This document shows positions 1 to 8,739 of a stretch of 43,752 bases of DNA, one piece after another. The notes beneath the pieces were generated by a model. That model was not told the origin of the DNA, did no database searches, and saw only the letters and a program-made list of their open reading frames with translations. Every line of letters begins with the position of its first letter. The stretch's first letter is position 1. A program made the position numbers and the translations under genes. This DNA comes from Oceanicola sp. (lineage in GTDB: Bacteria; Pseudomonadota; Alphaproteobacteria; Rhodobacterales; Rhodobacteraceae), in NCBI GenBank assembly GCA_017792405.1, contig CP051231.1:4265874-4309625 (forward strand), written 5' to 3'.

Positions 1-150
1 AGGATAACCGCTGAAGGCATCTAAGCGGGAAGCCCCCCTCAAAACAAGGTATCCCTGAGGGCCGTGGTAGACCACCACGTCGATAGGCCGGAGATGTAAG
101 TGCAGCAATGCATTCAGTTGACCGGTACTAATTGCCCGATAGGCTTGATT
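1..150 (+). rRNA. rrl: 23S ribosomal RNA, 3' end (partial)
   Basis: The first ~150 bases match the 3' end of bacterial 23S rRNA: the stretch with GTATCCCTGAGGGCCGTGGT is followed by GCATTCAGTTGACCGGTACT and the closing GATAGGCTTGA. The 5' part lies outside the window. The mature 3' end is placed near 147-153 by analogy with E. coli and is not exact. It is followed by a ~80-base spacer and then 5S rRNA on the same strand, so this is the distal part of an rRNA operon. Confidence 0.95.
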
Positions 151-233
151 TGATCCAGTAACAGCAAGGCCGTTACTGATCGAAAGCCGTACGACACACA
201 CAGTGCTTGACTTGGATGATGGTTTCTTTCTCG

Positions 234-351
234 GTTTGGTGGTCATAGCGCGAGCAAAACACCCAGCTCCATCCCGAACCTGGCCGTTAAGTGCCGTAGC
301 GCCGATGGTACTGCGTCTTAAGACGTGGGAGAGTAGGTCGCCGCCAAACCT
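234..351 (+). rRNA. rrf: 5S ribosomal RNA
   Basis: The ~117-base segment begins GTTTGGTGGTCATAGCGCG and ends GTCGCCGCCAAACC, so its termini can pair (GTTTGG with CCAAAC) as in 5S helix I. The internal CATCCCGAAC and CCGTAGCGCCGATGGTA blocks are the conserved loop B/C and loop E regions of alphaproteobacterial 5S rRNA. It lies ~80 bases after 23S and ~80 bases before the initiator tRNA in the same transcription unit. End coordinates could be off by a few bases. Confidence 0.95.
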
Positions 352-430
352 AGTAAGAAATCATCGGCCGTATCTCTCGAAACGATGACCAGCGCGAAAG
401 TTCGGAAGCAGCAATCGCGCACCCAAGTGT

Positions 431-507
<77 letters not shown>

Positions 508-809
508 ATTCCCGATGTGAAGTACATGTTAGCATTCCCGTCTATGCATAGTGCGTGATGTTGATCCTTCGAAGTCTGTTCTTGCGCGAGCGGCCTACAG
601 TCCAGAAACTCGGGTGAAGAGGTTCCTTGAAGGCCTAGTGCGCAATTGCGCTGTCGTGGCACTAGCTGCTGCACCACCTCACGATTTGCGGTTACTACGA
701 TACTGAACAGCGCAGACCGTGCAGAGTCGACGGTCTAGCCTCTTTGGCATCGTGTATACCCTGAGACCCCGATACAAACTGTGGTGCCAACTAGCATCCC
801 TCCAAAAGT
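508..809. other. Intergenic region after the rRNA operon
   Basis: About 300 bases between the initiator tRNA and the acnB terminator contain no convincing gene. Short open frames here have no coding character or ribosome binding site. I looked for a further tRNA and found none. A 12-base perfect palindrome GCGCAATTGCGC lies at 640-651 without a following T-run. The region looks less GC-rich than its surroundings, as expected for non-coding sequence. Confidence 0.6.
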
Positions 810-836
810 AAAGGCCCGCCAATTTGGCGGGCCTTT
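810..836. terminator. Rho-independent terminator, bidirectional
   Basis: The 12-base-pair stem AAAGGCCCGCCA/TGGCGGGCCTTT encloses a 3-base loop (ATT). It lies 20 bases beyond the acnB stop codon on the minus strand and can also stop transcripts arriving from the rRNA operon on the plus strand. A-rich and T-rich flanks are present on both sides. Confidence 0.85.
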
Positions 837-856
837 CGCTTCTCGTACTAGCCGTT

Positions 857-3646
857 TCAGAAATGAACGGACAGTGAATCGAGAGGTGTTTGCTTTGGGG
901 GCGCGAACTTGGTCAGATCAATCCCCGTCACCGCTTCTTTGTACTCAGACAGGGTCGGTGTCCGGCCAAGAATGGCCGAAAGCACAACAACCGGAGTGGA
1001 CGCCAGCAGGGACTCGCCCTTTTTTGTCTCGCTGTCGGCAACCACACGGCCCTGGAACAGGCGGGTCGAGGTGGCCAGCACCGTATCACCCTTGGCGGCT
1101 TTTTCCTGATTGCCCATGCAGAGATTACAGCCGGGGCGCTCGAGGTAGAGAATGTTCTCGTACTCGGTGCGCGCCTTGGTTTTCAGATTGAAGTCATCAA
1201 ACTCGAAGCCGGAGTAACGCTGCAGGATCTCCCAATCGCCCTCTTCCTTGAGCTCGTCGACGATATTGTAGGTCGGTGCGGCGACCACGAGCGGCGCCTT
1301 GAACTCGACTTTGCCGGTCGACTCCTCAAGGTTCCGGAGCATCTGAGCGACAATTTTGATGTCACCCTTGTGGACCATGCAGGAGCCCACGAAGCCGAGA
1401 TCGACCTTCTTCTCTGCCATGTAGTAGGAGATCGGGCGAATGGTGTCGTGGGTATAGCGCTTGGAGACATCGGCGTTGTTCACGTCCGGGTCTGCGATCA
1501 TCGGCTCGTCGATGGCGTCGAGGTCCACGACAACTTCGGCGTAGTACTTGGCGTTGGCATCCGGCTTCAGCGCCGGCTTCTCGCCGGAGCGGATCTGCGC
1601 GATGCGCGCCTCTGCGATATCGATGAGCTTGGCGAGCATGCCGTTGTCATGCTCCATGCCCTTGTCGATCATGATCTGGATCCGGTGTTTGGCCAACTCC
1701 AGCGACGCGATGAGCGTGTCATCATTGGAGATGCAGATCGAGGCTTTCGCCTTCATCTCCGCCGTCCAGTCCGTGAAGGTGAAGGCTTGGTCTGCGAGCA
1801 GTGTGCCGATGTGCACTTCGATGATCCGACCCTGAAACACGTTGTCACCGTGCTGTTTCAGCATTTGCGCCTGGGTTGCGTGGACGACATCGCGGAAATC
1901 CATGTGGTCCGCCATCTCGCCCTTGAAGGTTACCTTCACCGACTCCGGGATCGGCATGGACGCCTCGCCGGTTGCCAGTGCCAGCGCAACGGTGCCCGAG
2001 TCGGCCCCGAAGGCCACGCCTTTCGACATCCGGGTATGACTGTCACCGCCGATGATGATGGCCCAGTCGTCCACGGTGATGTCGTTCAGCACTTTGTGGA
2101 TCACGTCAGTCATCGCGTGATACTCGCCCTTAGGGTCGCGTCCGGTGACGAGGCCGAATTTGTTCATGAATGCCATGAGCTTGGGCGTGTTGGCTTGAGC
2201 CTTGGCGTCCCAGACGGAGGCGGTGTGGCAGCCGGACTGATAGGCGCCATCCACCGCGGGCGACAGCACGGTCGCGGCCATGGCTTCGAGTTCCTGAGCA
2301 GTCATCGGACCAGTTGTATCTTGGCTGCCAACGATGTTGACCTTGACCCGCACATCCGAGCCGGCGTGCAGGACTTTGCCCGGAGTCGCACCAAGAGCGT
2401 TCGCGTTGAAGATTCTCTCAACCGCGGTCAGGCCCTGACCGTCATGGCTCACTTCTTTGGAGGCCGCAAACACCGGTGTCGGCTCGACGCCGAGGATCTC
2501 GGCCGCCGTGGTTTGGAGCTTTTTGCCAAAAACGATGGCGTAAGAGCTGCCGGCCTTCATGAATTCGAGCTTCTGAGGCGTGAAGGACGACGACATGTCG
2601 ACCAGCTCTTCGCCGTCTTCGTCGTAGAGCTTCTTCTTTTTGGTGTTGATTGTCAGCACCTTGCCGGTCTCGACAGAGTATTTCTGTTCGAGGATCGGAT
2701 TGCCGTCATTGCCGAGGATCGGCTTGCCATCGTCGCCAATCTTTTTGACCCAGTTCTTGAGGTCGACACCGATGCCGCCGGTCACGCCAACTGTGGTGAG
2801 GAAGATCGGCGAGATCCCGTTCGTCCCGGCCACGACAGGCGCGTAATTGACGAAAGGCACATAGGGGGAGGCCTGCTTGCCGGTCCAGAGCGCCACGTTG
2901 TTGACGCCAGACATCCGCGAGGAGCCGACACCCATGGTGCCTTTTTCGGCGATGAGCATCACCTGCTTGTCTGGGTGCTGCAGCTTGAGCGACTCGATGT
3001 GCTTTTGCGCAGCCTCGTCGCACATGCACTTGCCGTGCAGCTCACGGTCGGCGCGGGAGTGTGCCTGGTTGCCGGGGGAGAGCAGGTCGGTCGAGATATC
3101 GCCTTCGGCGGCGATGAAGGTCACGACCTTGATCTCTTCGTCCACTTCGGGGAGCGTGGTGAAGAACTCGGCCTTCGCGTAGCTTTGCAGGATCTCCGTG
3201 GCCACCGTGTTACCGGCCTTGTGGGCGGCTTCGAGCCGGTCGGTATCGGCCTCGTAAAGGAACACTTGAGTCTTCAGCACATCAGCGGCTTGCCGGGCAA
3301 TCGCCGCATCTTCACCGAGCGCGAGGTCCAGCAGCACCCGTACGGAGGGGCCACCTTTCATGTGAGACAGCAGCTCGAAGGCGAACTCGGAGGTGATCTC
3401 GGGTACAACGGAGGCGCCGAGAATGATCTCTTTCAGAAACTCAGCCTTGACCCCTGCGGCAGAGGTCGTGCCAGGCAGGGTGTTGTAAATGAAATGATTG
3501 AGCGAGTCCTCGCGATGCGCGTTGCCCGCATCCTTGATCTGGGCGATGATCTCGCCAGTCAGCGCGCCGTCATCGATGGGCTTGGGGCTCAGGCCCAGCT
3601 CTTTCCGGGCGGCGATTTCTTCAAGATAACTGACGTAGAGGCTCAT
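857..3646 (-). CDS. acnB: Aconitate hydratase B
   Basis: This 929-residue protein is a full-length AcnB, the TCA-cycle enzyme that interconverts citrate and isocitrate and often also handles 2-methylisocitrate. The N-terminal ~160 residues form the HEAT-like domain characteristic of AcnB. The swivel domain comes next, then the catalytic region with GGDSHTRMSKGVAFGADSG. Cluster cysteines are seen in VGSCMVHKGD and in PGCNLCMGNQ near the C terminus, giving the three [4Fe-4S] ligands. A Lys-rich insert (NTKKKKLYDEDGEELVD) lies around residue 335. A GAGGAAC motif precedes the ATG. The gene appears monocistronic, ending in the hairpin at 810-836. A long antisense open frame covers it but has no protein-like features. 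Confidence 0.97.
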   Translation of the reverse strand: MSLYVSYLEEIAARKELGLSPKPIDDGALTGEIIAQIKDAGNAHREDSLNHFIYNTLPGTTSAAGVKAEFLKEIILGASVVPEITSEFAFELLSHMKGGPSVRVLLDLALGEDAAIARQAADVLKTQVFLYEADTDRLEAAHKAGNTVATEILQSYAKAEFFTTLPEVDEEIKVVTFIAAEGDISTDLLSPGNQAHSRADRELHGKCMCDEAAQKHIESLKLQHPDKQVMLIAEKGTMGVGSSRMSGVNNVALWTGKQASPYVPFVNYAPVVAGTNGISPIFLTTVGVTGGIGVDLKNWVKKIGDDGKPILGNDGNPILEQKYSVETGKVLTINTKKKKLYDEDGEELVDMSSSFTPQKLEFMKAGSSYAIVFGKKLQTTAAEILGVEPTPVFAASKEVSHDGQGLTAVERIFNANALGATPGKVLHAGSDVRVKVNIVGSQDTTGPMTAQELEAMAATVLSPAVDGAYQSGCHTASVWDAKAQANTPKLMAFMNKFGLVTGRDPKGEYHAMTDVIHKVLNDITVDDWAIIIGGDSHTRMSKGVAFGADSGTVALALATGEASMPIPESVKVTFKGEMADHMDFRDVVHATQAQMLKQHGDNVFQGRIIEVHIGTLLADQAFTFTDWTAEMKAKASICISNDDTLIASLELAKHRIQIMIDKGMEHDNGMLAKLIDIAEARIAQIRSGEKPALKPDANAKYYAEVVVDLDAIDEPMIADPDVNNADVSKRYTHDTIRPISYYMAEKKVDLGFVGSCMVHKGDIKIVAQMLRNLEESTGKVEFKAPLVVAAPTYNIVDELKEEGDWEILQRYSGFEFDDFNLKTKARTEYENILYLERPGCNLCMGNQEKAAKGDTVLATSTRLFQGRVVADSETKKGESLLASTPVVVLSAILGRTPTLSEYKEAVTGIDLTKFAPPKQTPLDSLSVHF

Positions 3647-3944
3647 CGGCGTTCCTCGTTGCTTGTTGCGAATTGGCGTGCAGCGCTGTCGGTCACGGAC
3701 GGCCGGACCAATCTGTGTGCAATAGTATACAATGCGGCGTCTACAACCAAGTCGCAGCTACTGCAAGCTTTAGCCAATTGGCGCGAATTGTCATGGTGGC
3801 CGGGCGCCGATGACGACCTGACACTCCGGAATTCCGACCGAGATGCCCGAAGGACGGGCAAAACCCGAAGCCATAGCCGAGTTGCTGGGCGGTCCCGCAA
3901 AGCTGCCACCAGCTTGCGGACGCAGATTCTAAAGCGCGCCGAGC
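3647..3944. other. acnB upstream region (298 bases, no gene)
   Basis: This spacer separates the acnB start codon from the end of the CBS-protein gene. It holds the candidate acnB promoter described separately and an inverted repeat CAATT-N6-AATTG at 3775-3790. The 8-mer GCGAATTG occurs both there (3783-3790) and at 3666-3673. No protein-coding or RNA gene is supported. Confidence 0.5.
3724..3750 (-). promoter_or_regulatory. Candidate acnB promoter
   Basis: On the minus strand a good -10 hexamer TATACT (3724-3729) is preceded, after a short 15-base spacer, by TTGGTT (3745-3750). Transcription would start near 3717, leaving a ~70-base leader before the acnB ATG at 3646. The spacer is shorter than ideal, so only the -10 element is persuasive. 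Confidence 0.35.
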
Positions 3945-4466
3945 TTAACCGACGATCAGCTGTTTTATCTGAAGCGCTTCCAGCTCAAGCTGGTTCAGCC
4001 GGAAGTTCACGGCGTCGCCAATGGTGATGAGTCCGATCAGCGACGTCCCTTCGACGACCGGCATATGCCGGAAGCGGCCTTTGGTCATCCGGGTCAGAAC
4101 CGTAACGAGCGGCTCGTCGGCGGTGCAGGTCTCAACGTCGCGGGTCATGACCTCTTCGACCTTCTTGGGCAGGGTGTGCCCGGGCGTGTCTGCCAGCTTC
4201 CGCACGATGTCACGCTCCGACAGGATGCCCACGAGCTCGCCATTCGCATCCGTCACTACAAGCGCGCCGATCCGGTGATCGCGCAGCTGGTCGACCGCTT
4301 CATGCAAGGTCTGTTGCGGACGAATGGCGTGAACGGTCGCATCCTTGCTGTCGAGCACATCCTGCACCCGCGCATTCGAGACGCTGGTGTTGCTCTCGAC
4401 TGACTGGCTCGACGTGCGTTTCTCCTCGTCGTCCTTGCGCAAATGAGGGCGGTATGACTCGGGCAT
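3945..4466 (-). CDS. CBS domain-pair protein
   Basis: This is a 173-residue soluble protein with two CBS domains (about residues 35-92 and 100-160). The first contains GALVVTDANGELVGILSERD and the second FRHMPVVEGTSLIGLITIGD. CBS pairs usually bind adenine nucleotides and act as energy or ligand sensors. Here there is no attached enzyme or transporter, so the partner is unknown. The first ~30 residues are hydrophilic and probably disordered. The ATG at 4466 has GAGGAA 8-9 bases upstream, which supports this longer form over internal starts. The C terminus (LEALQIKQLIVG) is helical, as in family members that dimerise. It is encoded alone, divergent from the small gene at 4549. Confidence 0.85.
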   Translation of the reverse strand: MPESYRPHLRKDDEEKRTSSQSVESNTSVSNARVQDVLDSKDATVHAIRPQQTLHEAVDQLRDHRIGALVVTDANGELVGILSERDIVRKLADTPGHTLPKKVEEVMTRDVETCTADEPLVTVLTRMTKGRFRHMPVVEGTSLIGLITIGDAVNFRLNQLELEALQIKQLIVG

Positions 4467-4548
4467 GTGATCAGTTCCTCGCTTGTCCTGCCAATGGTGG
4501 CCGTGTCAGACAGCCTAGACCGGAACCGGGCAAGGATGCGCGTAAAAA

Positions 4549-4737
4549 GTGTTTGAAGATCAGATTCTCTCACCCGCGGTGGCGACGACCATCTTTGTGA
4601 TCGTCTGTCTCGCGGGCTATCGCTACCGCGCAGTGTGGAAGGCCGAGGGGCCGCGTTGGCAGCTTTGGCTTTTCGGGGTAATCGCGGCGGCGGGCCTGCT
4701 CACGCTTGCCTTCGTTCCGCTGGCAGTGCCGGGTTAG
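4549..4737 (+). CDS. Small two-helix membrane protein
   Basis: This 62-residue open frame starts with GTG, with AAGGAT ~12 bases upstream, and encodes two clear hydrophobic segments (about residues 8-23 and 39-59). They are separated by a basic, Trp-containing loop (YRYRAVWKAEGPRWQLW). The positive loop suggests both termini face the periplasm, a helical hairpin. I do not recognise the family. It ends one base before the convergent nqrM stop codon, so the two transcripts would overlap. Its real status rests on the membrane-protein character and the ribosome binding site only. Confidence 0.5.
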   Translation: MFEDQILSPAVATTIFVIVCLAGYRYRAVWKAEGPRWQLWLFGVIAAAGLLTLAFVPLAVPG

Positions 4738-4738
4738 T

Positions 4739-4978
4739 TCAGCCTGTGGCGCCAGCCCGTTCGAGCATTTTCCGCGCGCGGGGGCAGTGCCCTAGCCGCT
4801 CTTTCAGCGGGCTGTCCGGGTCGATTTCCTTGTGGCAAACGAGACATTGATCGGCATCGCCGATGGCGTTTAACCCGCCGCAGCTTCCTTTGATCCGACG
4901 GCCGGAGAAAATCACGCCAACGGCCATGCCCAGCATCACGAGGCCGAGGATGACAAATGTCAGCAGTGCGGTTTCCAT
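4739..4978 (-). CDS. nqrM: Na+-NQR maturation protein NqrM (DUF539)
   Basis: This is a 79-residue protein with one N-terminal membrane helix (LLTFVILGLVMLGMAVGVIF) followed by a Cys-rich tail with SCGG, CLVCHK and GHCPRA, matching NqrM. Family knowledge is that NqrM supplies iron for the membrane-embedded Fe centre between NqrD and NqrE, and its cysteines are needed for that. The start is taken at ATG 4978, which has AAAGG 9 bases upstream. A TTG two codons earlier would leave too little spacing. It lies 17 bases after apbE on the same strand, so the two maturation genes are co-transcribed. Confidence 0.92.
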   Translation of the reverse strand: METALLTFVILGLVMLGMAVGVIFSGRRIKGSCGGLNAIGDADQCLVCHKEIDPDSPLKERLGHCPRARKMLERAGATG

Positions 4979-4995
4979 GGGCAAGCGCCTTTCGG

Positions 4996-6021
4996 TCAGG
5001 CCTGCAAAGAAGCGTAGTGGCTGCTGGTTGCAGTTGTGAAGCCCTCGCCGGGTTCACGATCGATGAACACAACGGGAAGTCCGCGCTCTTCGGCAATTTC
5101 CATGCCGCGTTCGCGCCCCAGCACGAGCATTGCGGTGGACCAAGCATCTGCCATCATCGCACTGTCGGTAAGAACAGTTGCCGACACGGTTTTGTGCAGG
5201 ATCGGGCGGCCGGTGGCCGGGTCGATGATGTGAGAGTAGCGGTTGCCGCCATCTTCAAAGAAGTTGCGATAATCGCCCGAGGTGGCCATGCCGAGATCAG
5301 TTGCATCGGCGACAGCGTGCAGCGCACGGTCACCCGCAACAGGGGACTCGATCCCGATCTGCCAAGGCAGGCCACTTGCATTGCGGCCGGAGGCATAAAG
5401 GTCGCCACCGATCTCGACCATGAAGTCGCTGAGCCCAAAGCCACGAACCGCCTCAGCCACACGGTCGACGCCATGGCCCTTGCCGATGGCCGGCAGGTAA
5501 ATCTCGGCGGCGCCAACGGATTTGGTCAGGGTGTCGCCGGTGAGGGTCAGCATCCGCTCTTGCCCGGTGCGTGCCAGCGCTTCGGCGACATCGGCATCGG
5601 CAGGCACGTGAGGTGCGGAGCCAGTGGAGCCGAAGCCCCAAAGCTCAATCAGCGGACCCACGGTTACATCGAACCGTCCAGCGCTTGCGCGGTGCACATC
5701 ATCAGCGGCGCGGAGCACACCGGCGAGGGCAGGAGAAAGAGCAATCGTCTCGTTCGCCGCCGCAGCATTGATAAGCGACACTTCGGAGCCAGCGTCCCAG
5801 TTGGACATCTGCACGTTGACCTCGGCCAGCGCGGCCTTGATCGCGGCATCCAGAGCCTTTTCGTCGACACGGGCACTCCCGGGAATGGCGACGACATTAT
5901 AGGTCGTCCCCATAGTAGAGCCGCTCAGCTTGAGCACCTCGGCCCCTGTCTTGCACGCTGCCAGAGCGGCTGCGGAGAGAATCAGGAAAGACCTGCGGTT
6001 GATCATTGGGATGCCGGACAC
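4996..6021 (-). CDS. apbE: FAD:protein FMN transferase ApbE
   Basis: ApbE attaches FMN covalently to threonines in NqrB and NqrC (SGAT motifs). The protein has a lipoprotein-type signal (INRRSFLILSAAALAAC, lipobox LAAC), so it should be anchored facing the periplasm. Family motifs seen are GSTMGTTYNV, the IGGDLYASGRN FAD-binding segment, HIIDPATGRP, and the Mg2+-binding TDSAMMADAWSTAMLVLG. I chose GTG 6021 as the start because GAGGAGG lies exactly 8 bases upstream. The next ATG at 6006 is too far from that site. The protein is 341 residues. It is divergent from nqrA across a ~160-base promoter region and is followed by nqrM. Confidence 0.95.
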   Translation of the reverse strand: MSGIPMINRRSFLILSAAALAACKTGAEVLKLSGSTMGTTYNVVAIPGSARVDEKALDAAIKAALAEVNVQMSNWDAGSEVSLINAAAANETIALSPALAGVLRAADDVHRASAGRFDVTVGPLIELWGFGSTGSAPHVPADADVAEALARTGQERMLTLTGDTLTKSVGAAEIYLPAIGKGHGVDRVAEAVRGFGLSDFMVEIGGDLYASGRNASGLPWQIGIESPVAGDRALHAVADATDLGMATSGDYRNFFEDGGNRYSHIIDPATGRPILHKTVSATVLTDSAMMADAWSTAMLVLGRERGMEIAEERGLPVVFIDREPGEGFTTATSSHYASLQA

Positions 6022-6106
6022 GAGAAATGCCTCCTCAGAAAGCTTGCGCGCAGAACGCTGTGCCTGCATATGGCGTCGAGTTTGCGGCTGCAAGCGAGGC
6101 GCGGGC

Positions 6107-6126
6107 AAAAAACTTTATAAATATTC
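6107..6126. promoter_or_regulatory. AT-rich core of the apbE/nqrA divergent promoter region
   Basis: The 160 bases between the apbE GTG and the nqrA ATG are GC-rich except for an AT-rich patch (CAAAAAACTTTATAAATATT) that could supply a -10 element in either direction, for example TTATAA. I could not find a well-spaced -35 partner, so no exact promoter is claimed. Confidence 0.3.
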
Positions 6127-6180
6127 GCCCGGTTGGTGTTTCGTTCTCCGCCGCATCGTTGCACAAGGTATGAAAAACGG

Positions 6181-7536
6181 ATGGCGATCCAAGTGCAGAA
6201 CTACACTTTGAAGCGAGGCCTCGATCTTCCGATAGAAGGTGCGGCAACCAGTGGAGCGGCTGAGGCCGTGACTGTCAGCACCATCGGGCTGCTCGGGGCA
6301 GACTATATTGGGCTCAAGCCACGCCTGGCTGTTGCCGAGGGAGACATTGTCGCCCGTGGTGCGCCTGTGCTGGCCCACAAGGACAACCCCGATGCGCAGA
6401 TCACGTCGCCGGTCTCCGGCCGCGTGAGGGCGATCAACCGCGGTGCACGGCGCAAGCTCATCAGCGTCGAGATCGAGGTTGATGAGGGCGCTGCCGAGCC
6501 GCTGGACTTTTCACAAGTTGGTGATGCTTCAACTGCCGATGGTGTCGTAGAGCGGCTTTGTGCTGCCGGTCTCTGGGCCTCCTTCCGGACCCGCCCCTAT
6601 TCGCATGTTCCACTCGTCAGCGACCGCCCCGCGGCCATTTACGTGACCGCAATGGACACCGAGCCATTGTCTCCCGACCCTGCGCCGATCATCGCAGAAG
6701 AGGCCGAAGCCTTCACTCGGGGGCTTGAGGCGGTCGCGCTGCTCACCGAGGGCAAAACCTATCTGTGCCATGCCGCGGGGAGCGATATCCCGGGCGCGGG
6801 TGTAGCCGGGGTCACCGCTGCCACGTTCTCCGGCCCTCATCCGGCTGGACTTGCCGGCACCCACATGCACTTTCTCGAGCCGCCGAGGGCGGATCGGTTC
6901 GTCTGGACCATCGGCTATGCCGATGTCATCGCCATCGGTCGCCTGTTTCTCACCGGCAAGCTCGACACCACGCGGACGATCGCCATCGTCGGCCCGCTGG
7001 CGGCTCAGCCGCGGCTGGTCAAAACCGTCGTCGGCGCTTCGCTGGCCGAACTTTGCGAGAGCGACAACCCGAACGGGCTCCCGGTCCGCATGATCTCGGG
7101 CTCGGTGCTCAGTGGCCGGGCCGGCGAGGGTGTGGATGGCTACCTAGGCCGCTACGCCCGGCAGGTCACGCTGATGGAAGAGGATCACAAGCAGATCCCG
7201 ATGGGTTGGATCCGGCCCATGGCGTCCAAGTTCGCCTTCCAGCCGGTGCTCGGCTCGGCCTTCAGCCGAAAGCTCTACGATCTGACCACCAACCTCAACG
7301 GCGGGCGCCGGGCGATGGTGCCCATTGGCACATTCGAAGAACTGATGCCGCAGGACTTCCTGCCGACTCAGCTGCTGCGCTCGCTTCTGGTGATGGACAC
7401 CGATCAGGCCCAAGCTCTCGGCGCGCTTGAGCTTGACGAGGAAGACCTCGGGCTTTGCGGCTTTGCCTGCCCTGCCAAGTATGAGTACGGCATGGCGCTG
7501 CGCGACTGTCTGACCAAGATTGAAAAGGAAGGCTGA
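6181..7536 (+). CDS. nqrA: Na+-translocating NADH:quinone reductase subunit A
   Basis: NqrA is the cytosolic subunit that contributes to quinone binding in the Na+ pump. The 451-residue product begins MAIQVQNYTLKRGLDLPIEG, the typical NqrA start. Next comes the biotinyl-like fold region (ARGAPVLAHKDNPDAQITSP and SGRVRAINRGARRKLISVEI). The ATG at 6181 is preferred over an upstream frame extension because homology begins there. AAGG lies ~12 bases upstream, somewhat distant. The C-terminal CGFACPAKYEYGMALRDCL is family-typical. It is the first gene of a tightly packed nqrABCDEF operon, with the stop 3 bases before nqrB. Confidence 0.97.
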   Translation: MAIQVQNYTLKRGLDLPIEGAATSGAAEAVTVSTIGLLGADYIGLKPRLAVAEGDIVARGAPVLAHKDNPDAQITSPVSGRVRAINRGARRKLISVEIEVDEGAAEPLDFSQVGDASTADGVVERLCAAGLWASFRTRPYSHVPLVSDRPAAIYVTAMDTEPLSPDPAPIIAEEAEAFTRGLEAVALLTEGKTYLCHAAGSDIPGAGVAGVTAATFSGPHPAGLAGTHMHFLEPPRADRFVWTIGYADVIAIGRLFLTGKLDTTRTIAIVGPLAAQPRLVKTVVGASLAELCESDNPNGLPVRMISGSVLSGRAGEGVDGYLGRYARQVTLMEEDHKQIPMGWIRPMASKFAFQPVLGSAFSRKLYDLTTNLNGGRRAMVPIGTFEELMPQDFLPTQLLRSLLVMDTDQAQALGALELDEEDLGLCGFACPAKYEYGMALRDCLTKIEKEG

Positions 7537-7539
7537 GCC

Positions 7540-8739
7540 ATGGGTTTGCGCAGCTTCTTCGACCGCATCGAGCCGCACTTCGTGAAAGGCGGCAAATACG
7601 AGAAGTGGTTCCCTGTCTACGAGATGGTGGAGAGCTTCCTCTACACCCCCAAGACGGTGACCACCGCCGCGCCCCACGCGCGCAGCTACATCGATATGAA
7701 GCGGATCATGACCTACGTGGTGCTCGCCACGGTGCCATGCATCCTCTTCGGCCTCTACAACACCGGGCTCCAGACCAATCTCGCGATTGCCGAGCATGGC
7801 GCATCGGGTTGGCGCGCGGCGATCATCGACGGGCTTGGCATTGGCTTCAACCCGGCCAACCCGATTGCCAATATGCTGCACGGGCTGATGTATTTCCTGC
7901 CGATCTACATAGTGACGCTCGCCGCAGGTGGCGCTTGGGAGGTGCTGTTTGCCACGATCCGGCGGCATGAGGTGAACGAGGGCTTTCTCGTGACCTCCAT
8001 GCTCTACACGCTGATCCTCCCCGCTTCGACGCCGCTCTGGCAGGTCGCGCTGGGCATTTCCTTCGGCGTGGTGATCGGCAAAGAGGTTTTTGGGGGCACC
8101 GGCAAGAACTTTCTGAACCCCGCGCTGGTGGGTCGCGCATTCCTATATTTTGCTTATCCCGCTTATATGTCGGGCGATACGATCTGGACCCCGGTTGATG
8201 GCTTCTCGGGCGCTACCGCGCTTTCTATCACAGCCTCCGAAGGCCCCGATGCGCTGCCCGAATACGGGATCACCTGGATGGATGCCTTCATTGGCACGAT
8301 CCAAGGCTGCATTGGCGAGACCTCGACGATCGCCTGCCTGATCGGCCTCGCATTCCTGCTGGTGACCAAGATCGCCAACTACCGGATGGTCGTAGGCTGC
8401 TTGCTTGGCATGATTGCCTTCTCCTCGCTCCTCAACTGGATCGGGTCTGACAGTAACCCGGCCTTCGCAACACCGTGGTATTGGCACCTTGTCATCGGCG
8501 GCTACGCCTTTGGCCTCGTCTTCATGGTGACGGAGCCGGTCTCGGGCTCGCACACCAACATGGGCCGTTATATCTATGGCGCGCTGATCGGGTTCATGGT
8601 CGTGATGATCCGTGTGGTGAACCCGGCCTTCCCCGAAGGCATGATGCTCGCCATCCTGTTCGGCAATGTCTTCGCTCCGCTGATCGACTACTTCGTCGTG
8701 CAGGCCAACATCCGCAGGAGGGCCCGCCGTCATGCCTGA
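7540..8739 (+). CDS. nqrB: Na+-NQR subunit B
   Basis: NqrB is the largest membrane subunit. It carries covalent FMN and non-covalent riboflavin and forms much of the Na+ path. The 399-residue product has about ten hydrophobic helices. It contains the flavinylation motif FSGATAL, with acceptor Thr226 (equivalent to Thr236 in Vibrio). Conserved stretches FGGTGKNFLNPALVGRAF and MVTEPVSGSHTNMGRYIYG are present. The last codons overlap the nqrC start by 8 bases, indicating translational coupling. Length and motif order are normal. Confidence 0.97.
   Translation: MGLRSFFDRIEPHFVKGGKYEKWFPVYEMVESFLYTPKTVTTAAPHARSYIDMKRIMTYVVLATVPCILFGLYNTGLQTNLAIAEHGASGWRAAIIDGLGIGFNPANPIANMLHGLMYFLPIYIVTLAAGGAWEVLFATIRRHEVNEGFLVTSMLYTLILPASTPLWQVALGISFGVVIGKEVFGGTGKNFLNPALVGRAFLYFAYPAYMSGDTIWTPVDGFSGATALSITASEGPDALPEYGITWMDAFIGTIQGCIGETSTIACLIGLAFLLVTKIANYRMVVGCLLGMIAFSSLLNWIGSDSNPAFATPWYWHLVIGGYAFGLVFMVTEPVSGSHTNMGRYIYGALIGFMVVMIRVVNPAFPEGMMLAILFGNVFAPLIDYFVVQANIRRRARRHA

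Noticed and set aside
508..809. Additional tRNA or small ORF after tRNA-fMet
   Set aside because: No cloverleaf could be drawn, and the 63-residue minus-strand frame has no ribosome binding site or protein-like composition.
890..4027. 1045-residue open frame on the plus strand opposite acnB and its upstream region
   Set aside because: It is the antisense shadow of acnB in GC-rich DNA: it has His/Arg/Asp-rich composition, no domain pattern and no ribosome binding site. The acnB frame shows clear family motifs.
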